A stretch of 64,000 nucleotides of DNA from Rhizobiaceae bacterium CPCC 101076 (GCA_003347645.1 QDFX01000008.1:119775-183774), one strand, 5' to 3'; positions 16,839-25,927 are shown, counted from the first letter of the stretch. The notes: generated by a model not told the origin, from the sequence alone. Program-made: numbers and translations.

Positions 16839-17713
16839 GAAGCGGCGTCGGGCAGGGGGTCGCCGGGGAAGCGGAAGCGTGCCCAGTTCGGCCGTTCGAC
16901 TATCAAAGTCGCCGTTCCGGCCGTGATCGGCTCGCCCGCAGCCAAAGCATCGTCGGCGCGGTCGATCCGGATCATCGCGATGCCGCGTTCGCCATCGACC
17001 GAGCCGAGCGTCCCAAGCGGTTTGCCGCCGGCCGTGACCTCGGCTCCGGGTTCGGCCGAACCCAATATCCTGACCGGCACGAGCCGCGTCCGGGCGGTGC
17101 CCCGATGCTGCATCCGGCTGACGATTTCCTGCCCGATATAGCAGCCCTTGCGGAAGTCGATGCCGGCGAGCTGGTCCATGTCGGCCTCGTGCGGGAAGGC
17201 GTCGTCGAAAGCGAAGTCGCGACCGCTTTCCGGTACGCCGAGCGCGATCCGGAACGACGCGTATTCATCTTCATCTACAACTTTAAGTTCGGCCAGTTCG
17301 AGCACGTCGCTCGCCGTCTCGGACGGCAGGAATACGCGGAAACCGAGGCCGGGAATTCTAGGATCGGCAAACATTTCTGTTAACGTGACACTTCCGGAGC
17401 CGTCGAAAATCGCTGCGACGACAGCATCTTCTATGGTTAACGTAACCTTGGCTCTGAGCTTGTAGAGCGTCAGCCGCTTCTTCAGCTCCTCTACCCGGGA
17501 TTTCGGCACGTCGAGCAGGAAGCCGACTTCGGTCGCCACAACCAGGAAGTCGGAGATGATCTTCCCCTGCGGGCTCAGAAGGGCCGCGTAGCGAGCCTCT
17601 CCGGCCGGCAGTCCTTCGATGGAATTGGTCACGAGGTTATGCAGGAAGTGCTCGGCGTCCTCTCCGGAAACCTTCAGCACCGCCCGGTCGGACAGAATTG
17701 CGGCCTTGGCCAA
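16835..17713 (-). CDS. ygfZ: YgfZ/GcvT-like folate-binding protein
   Basis: A folate-dependent iron-sulfur cluster maintenance protein (292 residues). The signature KGCYIGQEIVSRMQHRG contains the conserved Cys of YgfZ. The N-terminus DRAVLKVSGEDAEHFLHNLVTN is the GcvT-like fold start. YgfZ helps repair or assemble Fe-S enzymes, including the tRNA methylthiolase MiaB. It is the first gene of the operon with tag and an HD hydrolase. The central part of the gene (around 17260-17480) has some less GC-biased codons but no break in frame. Confidence 0.92.
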   Translation of the reverse strand: MAKAAILSDRAVLKVSGEDAEHFLHNLVTNSIEGLPAGEARYAALLSPQGKIISDFLVVATEVGFLLDVPKSRVEELKKRLTLYKLRAKVTLTIEDAVVAAIFDGSGSVTLTEMFADPRIPGLGFRVFLPSETASDVLELAELKVVDEDEYASFRIALGVPESGRDFAFDDAFPHEADMDQLAGIDFRKGCYIGQEIVSRMQHRGTARTRLVPVRILGSAEPGAEVTAGGKPLGTLGSVDGERGIAMIRIDRADDALAAGEPITAGTATLIVERPNWARFRFPGDPLPDAAS

Positions 17714-17840
17714 CGCGCGATTCTCCTTGCAGCTCCGCGAGCGCCGGAACGTAAGGCCCGTGACGCGGGCTCACAAGGGTTGGAAGTGAAGCGGGGAGAA
17801 CCGAGGGGATGCGCCGGCGGCAGGACACCGGAGAAGGCGG

Positions 17841-18578
17841 TTACACCGCCTTGATGTCCGGCTCAACGACCGGAAGCGGAATTTCGACGTAGAAGGTCGC
17901 GCCGCGATCATTGTTCATCGCGCCGGCCTCACCCGAAAGGCTGCCGGCGACGAACCGCACGAGCCGCATGCCGAGACCCTTGATGCGGGCGATGTCGAAG
18001 CCTTCCGGCAGGCCGGCGCCGCTGTCGGCGACCGACAGGTTCAGCTTGCCGCCGACGACCGCGCCCCTGACTCGAATCTCGCAGGGCTTGCCGGGCTTCG
18101 TGCCGTGCTTGAAGGCGTTGGTGACGAACTCGTTCACGACGAGGCCGAGCTTCGACACATAGTCGGTCGGAAGCCGAATGCGGTCACATTCGACCGAGAC
18201 ATCGAACTTCCGCCCGCCGCTCTCCTCCTGAAGAACCGAGGTCGAGAGGTCGTTGCAGAGTTCGCGCAGGTAGAGCGCAAATTCGACGCCGCGCATGTCG
18301 CCCGAACGATAGAGCCTGTCATGGACGTGCTGGATCGAGCTGATCCGCAGGCCCGCTTTCTCCAGTTGGTCGCGGGTATGCTCGTCGGGTTCCTGATAGG
18401 CCTGCATGCGCAGGATGCTGGAGGCGAGCTGCAGGCTATTCGCGACGCGGTGGTTCACCTCGCGCATCATGAGGTCCTTCTGGCGAAGTTCCTCGTCTTT
18501 CGCGGCGATGACGGCGCGCAAGTCTTCGAGGCCGAGATTATCGGTCACAACCTTCACCGAAGGTGCGGAATTGGCCAT
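17841..18578 (-). CDS. Cytoplasmic sensor histidine kinase, HisKA_2 type
   Basis: A soluble histidine kinase without a membrane segment or recognised sensor domain. After a short coiled coil (about residues 14-30) the phosphoacceptor motif reads REVNHRVANSLQLASSILRMQ. The ATPase domain follows, with the N box GLVVNEFVTNAFKHG and G boxes ADSGAGLPEG and GLGMRLV. This HisKA_2 class is common in Alphaproteobacteria, often acting in the general stress response with PhyR. No response regulator is next to it. ATG 18578 is chosen; an upstream in-frame ATG at 18614 would add 12 residues of unlikely sequence. Confidence 0.85.
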   Translation of the reverse strand: MANSAPSVKVVTDNLGLEDLRAVIAAKDEELRQKDLMMREVNHRVANSLQLASSILRMQAYQEPDEHTRDQLEKAGLRISSIQHVHDRLYRSGDMRGVEFALYLRELCNDLSTSVLQEESGGRKFDVSVECDRIRLPTDYVSKLGLVVNEFVTNAFKHGTKPGKPCEIRVRGAVVGGKLNLSVADSGAGLPEGFDIARIKGLGMRLVRFVAGSLSGEAGAMNNDRGATFYVEIPLPVVEPDIKAV

Positions 18579-18665
18579 TCCCGGCGCCCTCCCTAGCCGA
18601 CCGCATGTTTGCAAACATGGACGAGAAGGTAAACGCCTGTGTTGTCACATTTCGGTAGCGGCACT

Positions 18666-19259
18666 CTAGTCGCCGCTGACGAAGAAGTGCCAGACGCCGT
18701 CCGCGCTGATGCCGACGCGGTAGAAATTGTAGGCGCCGAACTCCTGCATCTCCTTGAATTCATAGGAGGTTACGATCTTGAACAGTTCGACCGTCTGTGA
18801 TGCCGTGAGCTGGTCGATCGGGTACTGGGCGAAATAGGGCCAGACATACATATCCTGCGGCGTGCCGGCGTCGACATGAACGAAGCCCGCTTCCAGCACC
18901 TCGGCCAGGATCGCCATGACTTCCAGCCCCTTGCCGTCGTTCGACTGGCTCTTCATCGCTTCGATCGCATCACCCTGATCGCCGAAGGTGAGGGTCGGCG
19001 GTTCCGGGAAGCTGTTGATGATGGAGCGGAGCTTGTCGAGATCGCCCGCCAAAGCTGCTTCGAGGATCTTGTCGCGGGTTTCCCGCACCGCGTCGGGTAG
19101 GAGGCCGGGATCGTAGAGCACATCGGGTTTCGGTGCGCGCTGGTTCACGTCCGTCGACGGAGTCGTCGGGCTGCCTTCGGACGCTGCGTCGTTCTGGGCG
19201 AGCGCCGGGCTCAGACCGAGAGCCAGGACTAACGCAAAGGCAGTCGCGATCGCACGCAT
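18666..19259 (-). CDS. Periplasmic hypothetical protein with signal peptide
   Basis: A 197-residue protein with a clear Sec signal (MRAIATAFALVLALGLSPALAQ, cleavage after ALA). A short low-complexity Pro/Thr region is followed by a globular domain with VRETRDKILEAALAGDLDKLRSIINSF, SQSNDGKGLEVMAILAEVLEAGFVHV and a Tyr/Trp-rich MYVWPYFAQYPIDQL. The C-terminus SADGVWHFFVSGD is well defined. I recognise it as a conserved rhizobial periplasmic protein of unknown function. It is on its own transcript, divergent from a LysE-type exporter. Confidence 0.75.
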   Translation of the reverse strand: MRAIATAFALVLALGLSPALAQNDAASEGSPTTPSTDVNQRAPKPDVLYDPGLLPDAVRETRDKILEAALAGDLDKLRSIINSFPEPPTLTFGDQGDAIEAMKSQSNDGKGLEVMAILAEVLEAGFVHVDAGTPQDMYVWPYFAQYPIDQLTASQTVELFKIVTSYEFKEMQEFGAYNFYRVGISADGVWHFFVSGD

Positions 19260-19369
19260 CGGCTTCTCCCCGTACCCTCAACAACTAAGACTAATGGTTT
19301 CCCCGTATCGACGCGAGGTTGCCGCGATTCCACGACTCCAATAAGGAGGCTCGCGCGTTTCCTGTTCGG

Positions 19370-20035
19370 ATGTCATCCCCGCTTCTGGAGAATTTCTTGC
19401 TCGACTGGAACCTGGTCGGCATCGGCCTGGGAATCGGCCTCGCCATGGCGGCGCCGATGGGACCGGCCAATATTCTCGTGATCCACCGCGGCGTGCGAGG
19501 TGGGTTCAAGGGCGCTTTTGTCGCTGGCCTTGGAGCCATGGCGGGCGACGGCCTCTACGCGGCGATCGCGGCCTTCGGCGTCACGGCGGTGTCGGATGCC
19601 ATCGAGGACCATATCGGGCTGATCAAGCTCGTCGGCGGCGTGCTGCTCATCGCCTTCGGGCTCATCATCATCATTCACAATCCGCATCCGGAGCGCGGTG
19701 TCGAGAAGGACTCCCGGCGAAGCCATGTCGGCGCGGCCGTGCTCGCCTTCTTCCTGGTCGTCGCCAATCCCGGAATTCTGCTCGGCTTCGCGGCCTTCTT
19801 CACCGGCCTCGACAAATTCGGACGCGGTCCGGACGATTTCGTTTCGGCGGGCATCCTGGCGGCAGCGTCGCTTGCGGGCAGCTTCGCCTGGTGGCTTCTG
19901 ATCGCGTCGTTGATCGCCCGTTTCCGGACCTATCTGACAGCGCGCTGGATCAGGATCATGAACATCGCCGCGGGCCTCGTCTTCGGCGCGTTCGGCGTCA
20001 TCATACTCTGCGACATCGCCCTCTACGGGCTCTGA
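19370..20035 (+). CDS. LysE family translocator
   Basis: An inner-membrane amino-acid or metabolite exporter of the LysE/RhtB superfamily, about 221 residues with six hydrophobic segments. The N-terminal signature GLGIGLAMAAPMGPANILVIHRGVRGGFKGAFVAGLGA is typical (G-P-x-N). The transported compound is not evident. The frame is open from TTG 19319; I prefer ATG 19370, just before the first hydrophobic region, although AAGGAGG at 19341-19348 is about 20 bases from it. It is divergent from the periplasmic hypothetical protein gene. Confidence 0.85.
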   Translation: MSSPLLENFLLDWNLVGIGLGIGLAMAAPMGPANILVIHRGVRGGFKGAFVAGLGAMAGDGLYAAIAAFGVTAVSDAIEDHIGLIKLVGGVLLIAFGLIIIIHNPHPERGVEKDSRRSHVGAAVLAFFLVVANPGILLGFAAFFTGLDKFGRGPDDFVSAGILAAASLAGSFAWWLLIASLIARFRTYLTARWIRIMNIAAGLVFGAFGVIILCDIALYGL

Positions 20036-20038
20036 CCG

Positions 20039-20302
20039 TCACTGGTGGGAGATCGCCACCGTGAATTCGCCGCGACGCAGACGGTCCGGCAGGCCTTCGG
20101 CAAAAGCCGCGGTCGCTTCCTCGCCGAATGCATCGACGAGCTCGACGAACGCCCGGAACAGGGCTGCCTGGGCCACGCACTCGGACGGCAGGCCGTCCAT
20201 CACCGCATCTTCCCACGCCTCGTCGACATAGGACAGAGCAGCGAAGCGCTCCTCGGAGTGCTTCTCACGATCGCTGACGTTCGGCGGGAATTGAGAGGTC
20301 AT
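20039..20302 (-). CDS. Small conserved hypothetical protein
   Basis: An 87-residue soluble acidic protein starting MTSQFPPNVSDREKHSEERF. It contains a helical stretch EDAVMDGLPSECVAQAALFRAFVELVDAFGEEATAAFAEGLPDRL and ends TVAISHQ. No known domain is visible. The longer frame from 20368 would add a Cys/Arg-rich stretch that looks non-coding, so ATG 20302 is preferred. It is convergent with the LysE-type gene, three bases apart. Confidence 0.6.
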   Translation of the reverse strand: MTSQFPPNVSDREKHSEERFAALSYVDEAWEDAVMDGLPSECVAQAALFRAFVELVDAFGEEATAAFAEGLPDRLRRGEFTVAISHQ

Positions 20303-20401
20303 GGCTGTCCAACGCGGCACGCCCCCTGGCCGCAATCGAAACCCTACCACGCACATTGCGTGGCGCATGCCGATCTTAAAGAAAGGGTTAATGTCCGCGC
20401 C

Positions 20402-20938
20402 TCAATTGCCGTAACGCGTGGCAATGTCGCGAGAAAGCTTTGCGCCTTCAGTCAGATAGCGATTGACCGCCACGTCGGCCGCCGGCGTGCAGGTGCGGTA
20501 GGTCGTCTGGAAGCTGCTGTAGCCGTTGTTGAAGGCGCCGGCGAAACGTTCCTTGCGGTCGGTCGGACCGCCTTCCGAATCCATGATCGCCTGCATCTTC
20601 TCGCGCCAGACCGGCCCGTCGGCTGCGCCGCAGAGCGGACGCAGATAGTGCAGCGCGCCGAGAATCTCGCCGAGCCTCTGAATGTCGGCCTCATAGGGTG
20701 CCGGACCTGTCGGCTTCGGCGGCGGTGCGACCGCGACCGGCGCCGGCTTCGGGGCGGTCGTTGCTGCGGCAGGAGGGGCCGCCGCCGGAGGAGCGGCGGG
20801 AGGGGCCGGTTGCGTCGGCCGGGGCGGGTTTATCGGTCGGCCGCCGTACCAGGGATCGCTGTTGTCGCGTTCGCGCGCAACGGCGGGCACCGTCAGAAGG
20901 ACGGCCAGGATCGAGACGATTGCGAGACGGCTGCTCAT
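20402..20938 (-). CDS. TIGR02301 family exported protein
   Basis: A 178-residue protein with a signal peptide (residues 1-21, ending PAVARE), a long Pro/Ala-rich linker (about 30-80) and a compact C-terminal domain. The domain reads ADIQRLGEILGALHYLRPLCG, then FAGAFNNGYSSFQTTYRTCTPAADVAVNRYLTEGAKLSRDI. The two conserved cysteines may form a disulfide in the periplasm. This matches the alphaproteobacterial family TIGR02301, of unknown function. The downstream neighbour is a small unknown gene, and a NUDIX gene lies upstream on the same strand 12 bases away. Confidence 0.78.
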   Translation of the reverse strand: MSSRLAIVSILAVLLTVPAVARERDNSDPWYGGRPINPPRPTQPAPPAAPPAAAPPAAATTAPKPAPVAVAPPPKPTGPAPYEADIQRLGEILGALHYLRPLCGAADGPVWREKMQAIMDSEGGPTDRKERFAGAFNNGYSSFQTTYRTCTPAADVAVNRYLTEGAKLSRDIATRYGN

Positions 20939-20949
20939 CGATGTTCAGT

Positions 20950-21360
20950 CTACCCGACCAGCGCGGAGGCCAGCGACACGATGCGGTGAAGGTCGTCCGT
21001 CACCGGAAGGTTGTCGAGCGTCTTCGGGTCGGCCCAGCGGATATCCGCGGCTTCCGGCCCGATCTGCGGTTCCCCGGAGACCCAGTTGGCGGCGAAGGCC
21101 AGCACGACGAAATGGAAATCCATGCGCTCGCCGCGTGGAAGGACTTCGACGACGCCGGCGAGATCGACGATTTCGGCCTCGACGCCGACCTCCTCCTGGA
21201 GCTCGCGAAGAGCCGCCTCGCGCAACCGCTCGCCATGCTCTACACGGCCGCCGGGCAGGGACCATAAGCCTGTGAGGGCTCCGCGGGCGCGCTGGGCGAG
21301 GAGAACGCGCCCGTCGCGGAACACCGCGGTCGAGACGCCAACTTCGGGGCGTGGTGGCAT
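20950..21360 (-). CDS. NUDIX hydrolase
   Basis: A 136-residue nucleoside-diphosphate-linked pyrophosphatase. A perfect NUDIX box is present: GGRVEHGERLREAALRELQEEVGV fits G-x5-E-x7-REUxEExGU. The N-terminus reads PEVGVSTAVFRDGRVLLAQRA. I chose ATG 21360; the longer frame to 21630 is an Arg-rich shadow of the next gene. The substrate is unknown, with ADP-ribose or oxidised nucleotides being usual for this size. It is cotranscribed with neighbours on the minus strand. Confidence 0.88.
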   Translation of the reverse strand: MPPRPEVGVSTAVFRDGRVLLAQRARGALTGLWSLPGGRVEHGERLREAALRELQEEVGVEAEIVDLAGVVEVLPRGERMDFHFVVLAFAANWVSGEPQIGPEAADIRWADPKTLDNLPVTDDLHRIVSLASALVG

Positions 21361-21380
21361 ATACCCCGAATAAACTGGCT

Positions 21381-21902
21381 TCAGCCCTCGAACAAGGCGT
21401 CGACGGCAACCTGGGCGTCGTCGACGGCGACCGGCTCCTCTATCGCGTGGCCGTTGATGAGGGCGCTCGCGCGGGCGATCAGGTCCTCGACCGCGTCTTT
21501 CGATTGCTGGACGACGATGAAGGTCTCTTCTGATTCGGGCGCCTCGCCGACGAAGCGCTGGGCCTCGATCAGCACAGTGTCGATCTCGGCAACCATGACT
21601 TCGAGCTGGCGCTTGGTGGTCGCCGGGCAAAGCTCATAGCCAAGCAGAGCGAGCGATTTGGCGCGGAAGCCGGAATGCTCGAAATGATGACGGTAATCCA
21701 CGGGTCGCCAGGTCAGTATCTCCTCGGCGACCTCCGAATCCATTGCCAGCAGGTCGAGCAGCATCACCATTTCATTGAAATGGTTCAGGTAGTCCGTCGA
21801 CAACCCCGTGCGCGGATTGATGTTCGCGGCGACGAGAACATCGTGCATCTCCGACAGGCTCTTGGCGTGGACTGCATCGAGGGCGGGCGCGGCTATGGAC
21901 AT
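21381..21902 (-). CDS. Conserved hypothetical protein
   Basis: A 173-residue mostly helical soluble protein. Recognisable stretches are LDAVHAKSLSEMHDVLVAANINPRTGLSTDYLNHFNEMVMLLDLL and PVDYRHHFEHSGFRAKSLALLGYELCP. The C-terminal 60 residues form a probable coiled-coil helix with acidic patches. Homologues are common in Rhizobiales without an assigned function. ATG 21902 (MSIAAPALD) is preferred over 21926. It lies 21 bases upstream of the NUDIX gene on the same strand. Confidence 0.7.
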   Translation of the reverse strand: MSIAAPALDAVHAKSLSEMHDVLVAANINPRTGLSTDYLNHFNEMVMLLDLLAMDSEVAEEILTWRPVDYRHHFEHSGFRAKSLALLGYELCPATTKRQLEVMVAEIDTVLIEAQRFVGEAPESEETFIVVQQSKDAVEDLIARASALINGHAIEEPVAVDDAQVAVDALFEG

Positions 21903-21964
21903 TCTGTCTCGGGATCGCGGCGGCAATTGCGTCTCAACGTTGTGCGATCACGCTTGCCGAGGGG

Positions 21965-23374
21965 TTAACGCGGCGGAAGAATCACACCTGGATTGAGCAG
22001 ACCCTCGGGGTCGAGCGCGCTTTTCAGCCGCCGCATAAGATCAAGCTCCACCTCGCTTTTGACGCTCGTCAAAAGATCGCGCTTCAGCCGCCCCACGCCG
22101 TGTTCGGCCGCGATCGAGCCGTTAAAGCGCGCGACCACACCATGGACCACCGCATTCATCTCTTCCCATCTGTCGATGAACGCCTCGGGCGCCATGTCTT
22201 CGGGCTGGCTGATGTTGAAATGGATGTTGCCGTCGCCGAGATGGCCGAACGGGCAGGGGCGGCATCCCGGCACGCAGGCGAGCGCCGCCTCGTGTGCCTG
22301 CCGGATGAAGGCCGGCACATCGGCGACCGGAACCGCGACGTCGTGTTTGATGGACGCTCCCGCGAGCCCCTGCGAATCAGACATCGCCTCTCGGAACGCC
22401 CAGAGCGTCTTCCTGCTCGATTCCGAGTTGGCCACGACGAAATCGGAGGCCTCACGCTCCTCGATGGCGTCCTCCAGCACGCGCTGCATCACGTCGGTCA
22501 GTGCCGCTGGCGAGACGGAAGAGAACTCCAGCAGGACATACCAAGCGGGCGCGGAGGGGAGCGGCAGTTCGCGGCCGAGCTTCATCGCGGCCAGTTCCAT
22601 GCCGAAGGCGGGGATGATCTCGGCGGCCGTCACCATCGGCCCCGCTTCGGCGCGAGCCCGTCGGAACAGGGCAAGCGCCGTTTCCGGCGTGGCCACGCCC
22701 GCAAGGCCGGTGGCCACCGCGCGCGGTCGGGCGAACAGTTTCAGCGCCGCACCGGTGATGATGCCGAGCGTGCCTTCCGAGCCGGTGAAGACGTGCTTGA
22801 GGTCGTAGCCGGTATTGTCCTTCCGGAGCGTACGGAGCCCGTTCCAGATCCGCCCGTCGGCCAGCACGACTTCGAGGCCGAGCACGAAGTCGCGCATCGA
22901 GCCATACGCCAGAACCGCGAGTCCGCCCGCATTGGAGGCGAGATTGCCGCCGATCGTGCAGGTTTCCTCGGGGGCAAGGCTCAGCGGAAACAGCCGGTCC
23001 ACGTCCTCCGCCGCGCGGCGCGCCTGGGCAAGCGTCGCTCCCGCGTCGAGCACCAACGTGTTGCCCTCGGGATCGACCGCGCGGATGCGGTTCATACGGG
23101 TCAGCGAGAGCAGGATCGCGCCGCCCTGTTCGTCCGGCACACCGCCGCCGACGAGTCCGGTATTGCCGCCCTGCGGAACGATGGGTGCGCCGGTTTCCCG
23201 TGCCAGCCGTACGACGGCCGCGACCTCTTCCGTCGATCCCGGCCGCACCACCGCCGCCGCACGCCCATGAAATAGGCCACGCCGTTCATTGAGGTAGGGC
23301 GAGGCCGGTTCGGGCGTGGGGATGACGTTCGAGGGGCCGACGATTTGGGCGAGGCGATCAGGGAGGGAGTTCAT
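21965..23374 (-). CDS. FAD-linked D-2-hydroxyacid dehydrogenase (D2HGDH / GlcD-like)
   Basis: A 469-residue flavoprotein of the vanillyl-alcohol oxidase fold. The FAD-binding part (about residues 35-215) includes PIVPQGGNTGLVGGG, CTIGGNLASNAGG and GSEGTLGIITGAALKL. The C-terminal FAD-oxidase domain has the metal-binding HLGDGNIHFNIS and the ending AAEHGVGRLKRDLL. This pattern fits D-2-hydroxyglutarate dehydrogenase and D-lactate dehydrogenases that pass electrons to ETF or the quinone pool. The exact substrate is uncertain. It is a single gene with mosaic repeats in front of it. Confidence 0.85.
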   Translation of the reverse strand: MNSLPDRLAQIVGPSNVIPTPEPASPYLNERRGLFHGRAAAVVRPGSTEEVAAVVRLARETGAPIVPQGGNTGLVGGGVPDEQGGAILLSLTRMNRIRAVDPEGNTLVLDAGATLAQARRAAEDVDRLFPLSLAPEETCTIGGNLASNAGGLAVLAYGSMRDFVLGLEVVLADGRIWNGLRTLRKDNTGYDLKHVFTGSEGTLGIITGAALKLFARPRAVATGLAGVATPETALALFRRARAEAGPMVTAAEIIPAFGMELAAMKLGRELPLPSAPAWYVLLEFSSVSPAALTDVMQRVLEDAIEEREASDFVVANSESSRKTLWAFREAMSDSQGLAGASIKHDVAVPVADVPAFIRQAHEAALACVPGCRPCPFGHLGDGNIHFNISQPEDMAPEAFIDRWEEMNAVVHGVVARFNGSIAAEHGVGRLKRDLLTSVKSEVELDLMRRLKSALDPEGLLNPGVILPPR

Positions 23375-23621
23375 GGAGGAATGATAGGCGAGGGAATGAA
23401 GGGATGCATCTGTGGCGTTTCACTCTTCTGCTTGGTTTCCCTCTCCCCTCGGGAGAGGGTGGAGGCGCGTCGTCCCGGCCATCCACGTCCTGTTCCTCTC
23501 GACATGCCGTGAACTCGTGGATGCCAAGGCCAAGCCTTGGCATGACGGAGGAGAGGCTGTGCCGTGGTTCGGAACGCCCTTGGCGTCCGTCCCCCTCACT
23601 CGGCTCGGCCGGTTCCCACCG

Positions 23622-23772
23622 AACGTTCCCCGGACAAGTGCGCGACCGCGCGCAGATCCGGGACCCTGCGTTTGAGCGCGCCGCAGGCGCTTTATAGCTT
23701 AAGGGCTTCGCTAGTACGCGCTGGGTCCCGGTTCCGCGATGGCCTTCGCCCACGCGGACCGGGACAGGGACG
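23622..23772. repeat. Composite intergenic mosaic repeat, copy 2
   Basis: Modules in order: GTTCCCCGGACAAGTGCGCG with its ATCCGGGACC partner (23624-23664), a GAGCGCGCCGCAGGCGCT palindrome near 23674-23691, and TCCCGGTTCCGCG ... CGCGGACCGGGAC (to about 23766). The same modules in opposite orientation form 15507-15641. Confidence 0.72.
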
Positions 23773-23792
23773 GCGGTGACCGCGGTTCCACG

Positions 23793-23861
23793 CCCCGGAG
23801 CATGACGATCCCATCGGCGCCGGGATTATGGATTCCGGGCTCGGCTTCGCCGCCCCGGAAA
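23793..23861. repeat. GC-rich inverted repeat (CCCCGG / CCGGGG family)
   Basis: Contains GCGCCGGGATTATGGATTCCGGGCTCGG and CGCCGCCCCGGAA-type blocks (described by parts), related to the repeat near 37589-37699. It borders the 3' end of the Sua5 gene. Confidence 0.5.
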
Positions 23862-23865
23862 GCGC

Positions 23866-24843
23866 TCACCGCGTCGCAGCCCGCCTCAACCGATCGTTGA
23901 TCGCCTCGCCCAACCCGGTATCCGGGACCGCGGCTACCGCGATCGCTGTCGGAGCCAATGCATCGAGCTCGCGCAGGTAAGCGAACAGGTTGGCCGCCGC
24001 CTCGGCCAGATCGCCCGTCGGGCTGAGATTGAGATGGGCGATGCCGCGTCCGCCGAGCGGCGCGATCTCGCCGAAGCCCAGCCAGGCCTCGCCGCCCGCG
24101 ATCTCGGTCGCGTTCAGCCGCACGGCCGCGCGCGGCGCGTAATGCTGCGCCAGCATGCCCGGCGACTGCACAGCCTCGCTGGCCTCGCCCAGAACCTCGC
24201 CGGTCACGCGCTCGATCTCTTCGCGAGTAACGCCACCCGGCCGGAGCAGCCGTACCGGCTCGCCCGGCAGGCAGGCGACGACGGTGGATTCGACACCGAC
24301 TTCGGTCGGTCCGCCGTCGAGGATGATGCTGACGCCCTCGGTCAGGTCGCTCGCCACATGCTCGGCCCGCGTCGGGCTGACATGGCCGGATTTGTTCGCC
24401 GAGGGAGCAACGACCGGTGCCCCGAATTCGTCCAGAAGCTTCTGGGCAACGGGATGCGCGGGAGCGCGAAGCGCCAGGGTGTCGAGTCCGGCCCGCGCCA
24501 GTTCATGCACCGCGCAATCGGCCGTGCAGGGCACGACGAGGGTCAGCGGCCCCGGCCAGAACGCCTTTGCCAGCTTGACCGCGCGCTCGTCGAACATGCC
24601 GCCAGCCTCGCGCGCCGCATCGATCCCGGTGACGTGGGCGATGAGAGGATTGAAGCTCGGCCGGCCCTTCGTCTCGTAGATCGAGGCTATCGCCCGTCCG
24701 TTCCTGGCATCGGCGCCGAGCCCGTAGACCGTCTCGGTCGGAAACGCGACCAGTTCGCCGGACGCGAGCGCCCAGACGGCTTTGCCGATCGCATTGGTGT
24801 CGGGCGTCAGGATTTTGGGGGAAACGGTGGTTTCTGTGCTCAC
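23866..24843 (-). CDS. sua5: L-threonylcarbamoyladenylate synthase (Sua5/YwlC)
   Basis: Makes threonylcarbamoyl-AMP, the first step of the universal t6A37 tRNA modification. The 325-residue length shows the two-domain Sua5 form. The YrdC domain includes VAFPTETVYGLGADA, YETKGRPSFNPLI and VAPSANKSGHVSPT (about residues 25-210). The C-terminal Sua5 domain includes QSPGMLAQHYAPR. GTG 24843 is chosen because the frame above it reads into a non-homologous stretch overlapping the divergent promoter region. It is divergent from the histone-deacetylase-like gene. Confidence 0.92.
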   Translation of the reverse strand: MSTETTVSPKILTPDTNAIGKAVWALASGELVAFPTETVYGLGADARNGRAIASIYETKGRPSFNPLIAHVTGIDAAREAGGMFDERAVKLAKAFWPGPLTLVVPCTADCAVHELARAGLDTLALRAPAHPVAQKLLDEFGAPVVAPSANKSGHVSPTRAEHVASDLTEGVSIILDGGPTEVGVESTVVACLPGEPVRLLRPGGVTREEIERVTGEVLGEASEAVQSPGMLAQHYAPRAAVRLNATEIAGGEAWLGFGEIAPLGGRGIAHLNLSPTGDLAEAAANLFAYLRELDALAPTAIAVAAVPDTGLGEAINDRLRRAATR

Positions 24844-24991
24844 GCGGCGCTGGCTACCATGCTGGGGGTGTTCTGAGAACGCCCGTGCGGGAGTTGAGGT
24901 CCCCACGGCTATCATTTTCAAATGGATCAAGCCTTGCCTTCCTGCCCGCGCGGGTGTCTCCTCCGCCGCAAATCCCCATCCAGCCTGAGAG

Positions 24992-25924
24992 ATGCCTTTG
25001 GCCACGCTGCTTTTGCACCATCCGCACTTTGCCCTTCACAAGACCTCCGCCGGCCATCCCGAGCGGCCGGATCGTTATCGGGCGGTCGAGGCGGTGCTGG
25101 GTCAGCCGGAGTTCGATGCGCTGCTGCGCGAGCGGGCCGAGGTCGCCGATGTCGCGGTGACGCGTTATGTCCATACCGACCGCTACGTCGACGCGCTTGA
25201 AGAGGCCCGCCCGAACGAGGGCTACGTCTATCTCGACGGCGACACGATGATGGAGCCGTCGACATGGGAAGTCGTGCTGCGCGGTGTCGGCGGTACGCTT
25301 CGCGCGGTCGATGCGGTGCTCGACGGCGAGGCACAGAACGCCTTCGTCGCCTGCCGTCCGCCGGGCCACCATGCCGAGAGCGAGCGGGCTATGGGCTTCT
25401 GCCTGTTCAACAATATCGGCATCGGCGCTCGCCATGCGCAGAAGAAGCATGGGCTGAAGAAGGTCGCGATCGTCGATTTCGACGTCCATCACGGCAATGG
25501 CACGCAGGAGATCTTCTATTCCGATCCGTCGGTCCTCTACGCCTCGACGCACCAGATGCCGCTCTATCCGGGCACCGGCGCGATGAGCGAGACCGGCACC
25601 GGCAACATCTTCAATGCCCCCCTCGCGCCCGGCGATGGCGGCGTGAAGCTGCGCGAAGCGTTCAACGACCACATCCTGCCGGCGCTCGAAACGTTCGGAC
25701 CGGAACTGATCATCGTCTCGGCCGGCTTCGACGCGCATGAGCGCGATCCGCTCGCCTCGCTCCGCATGGTTGAGGAGGATTTCGCGTGGGTTACCCGAAA
25801 GTTGATGGAATCGGCGGAGAAACTCTGCGGCGGCCGGCTCGTTTCCGTTCTCGAAGGGGGCTATGACCTCCAGGGTCTGTCGGGCTCGGTGAAAGCCCAT
25901 GTCAGCGAATTGCAGAAGGGCTGA
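24992..25924 (+). CDS. Histone deacetylase family hydrolase (AcuC/AphA-like)
   Basis: A zinc-dependent amidohydrolase of 310 residues. Key motifs are CRPPGHHAESERAMGFCLFNN (catalytic His pair), AIVDFDVHHGNGTQEIFY (zinc Asp and His), SAGFDAHERDPL (zinc Asp) and LEGGYDL near the C-terminus (catalytic Tyr). Bacterial members act on acetylated polyamines or on acetyl-lysine; sequence alone does not decide. The stop is three bases before the GTG of xseB, indicating one operon, a gene order common in Rhizobiales. Confidence 0.92.
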   Translation: MPLATLLLHHPHFALHKTSAGHPERPDRYRAVEAVLGQPEFDALLRERAEVADVAVTRYVHTDRYVDALEEARPNEGYVYLDGDTMMEPSTWEVVLRGVGGTLRAVDAVLDGEAQNAFVACRPPGHHAESERAMGFCLFNNIGIGARHAQKKHGLKKVAIVDFDVHHGNGTQEIFYSDPSVLYASTHQMPLYPGTGAMSETGTGNIFNAPLAPGDGGVKLREAFNDHILPALETFGPELIIVSAGFDAHERDPLASLRMVEEDFAWVTRKLMESAEKLCGGRLVSVLEGGYDLQGLSGSVKAHVSELQKG

Positions 25925-25927
25925 GGC

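Larger units (their letters stand above)
23375..23865. other. Gene-free stretch of about 490 bases rich in palindromic repeats
   Basis: It holds the fbp-independent CTCTCCCCTCGGGAGAG palindrome near 23450, a CCAAGGCCAAGCCTTGG palindrome near 23523, a composite mosaic repeat at 23622-23772 and a further GC-rich inverted repeat at 23793-23861. Open frames across it are low-complexity and start without ribosome sites. I see no gene. Confidence 0.65.
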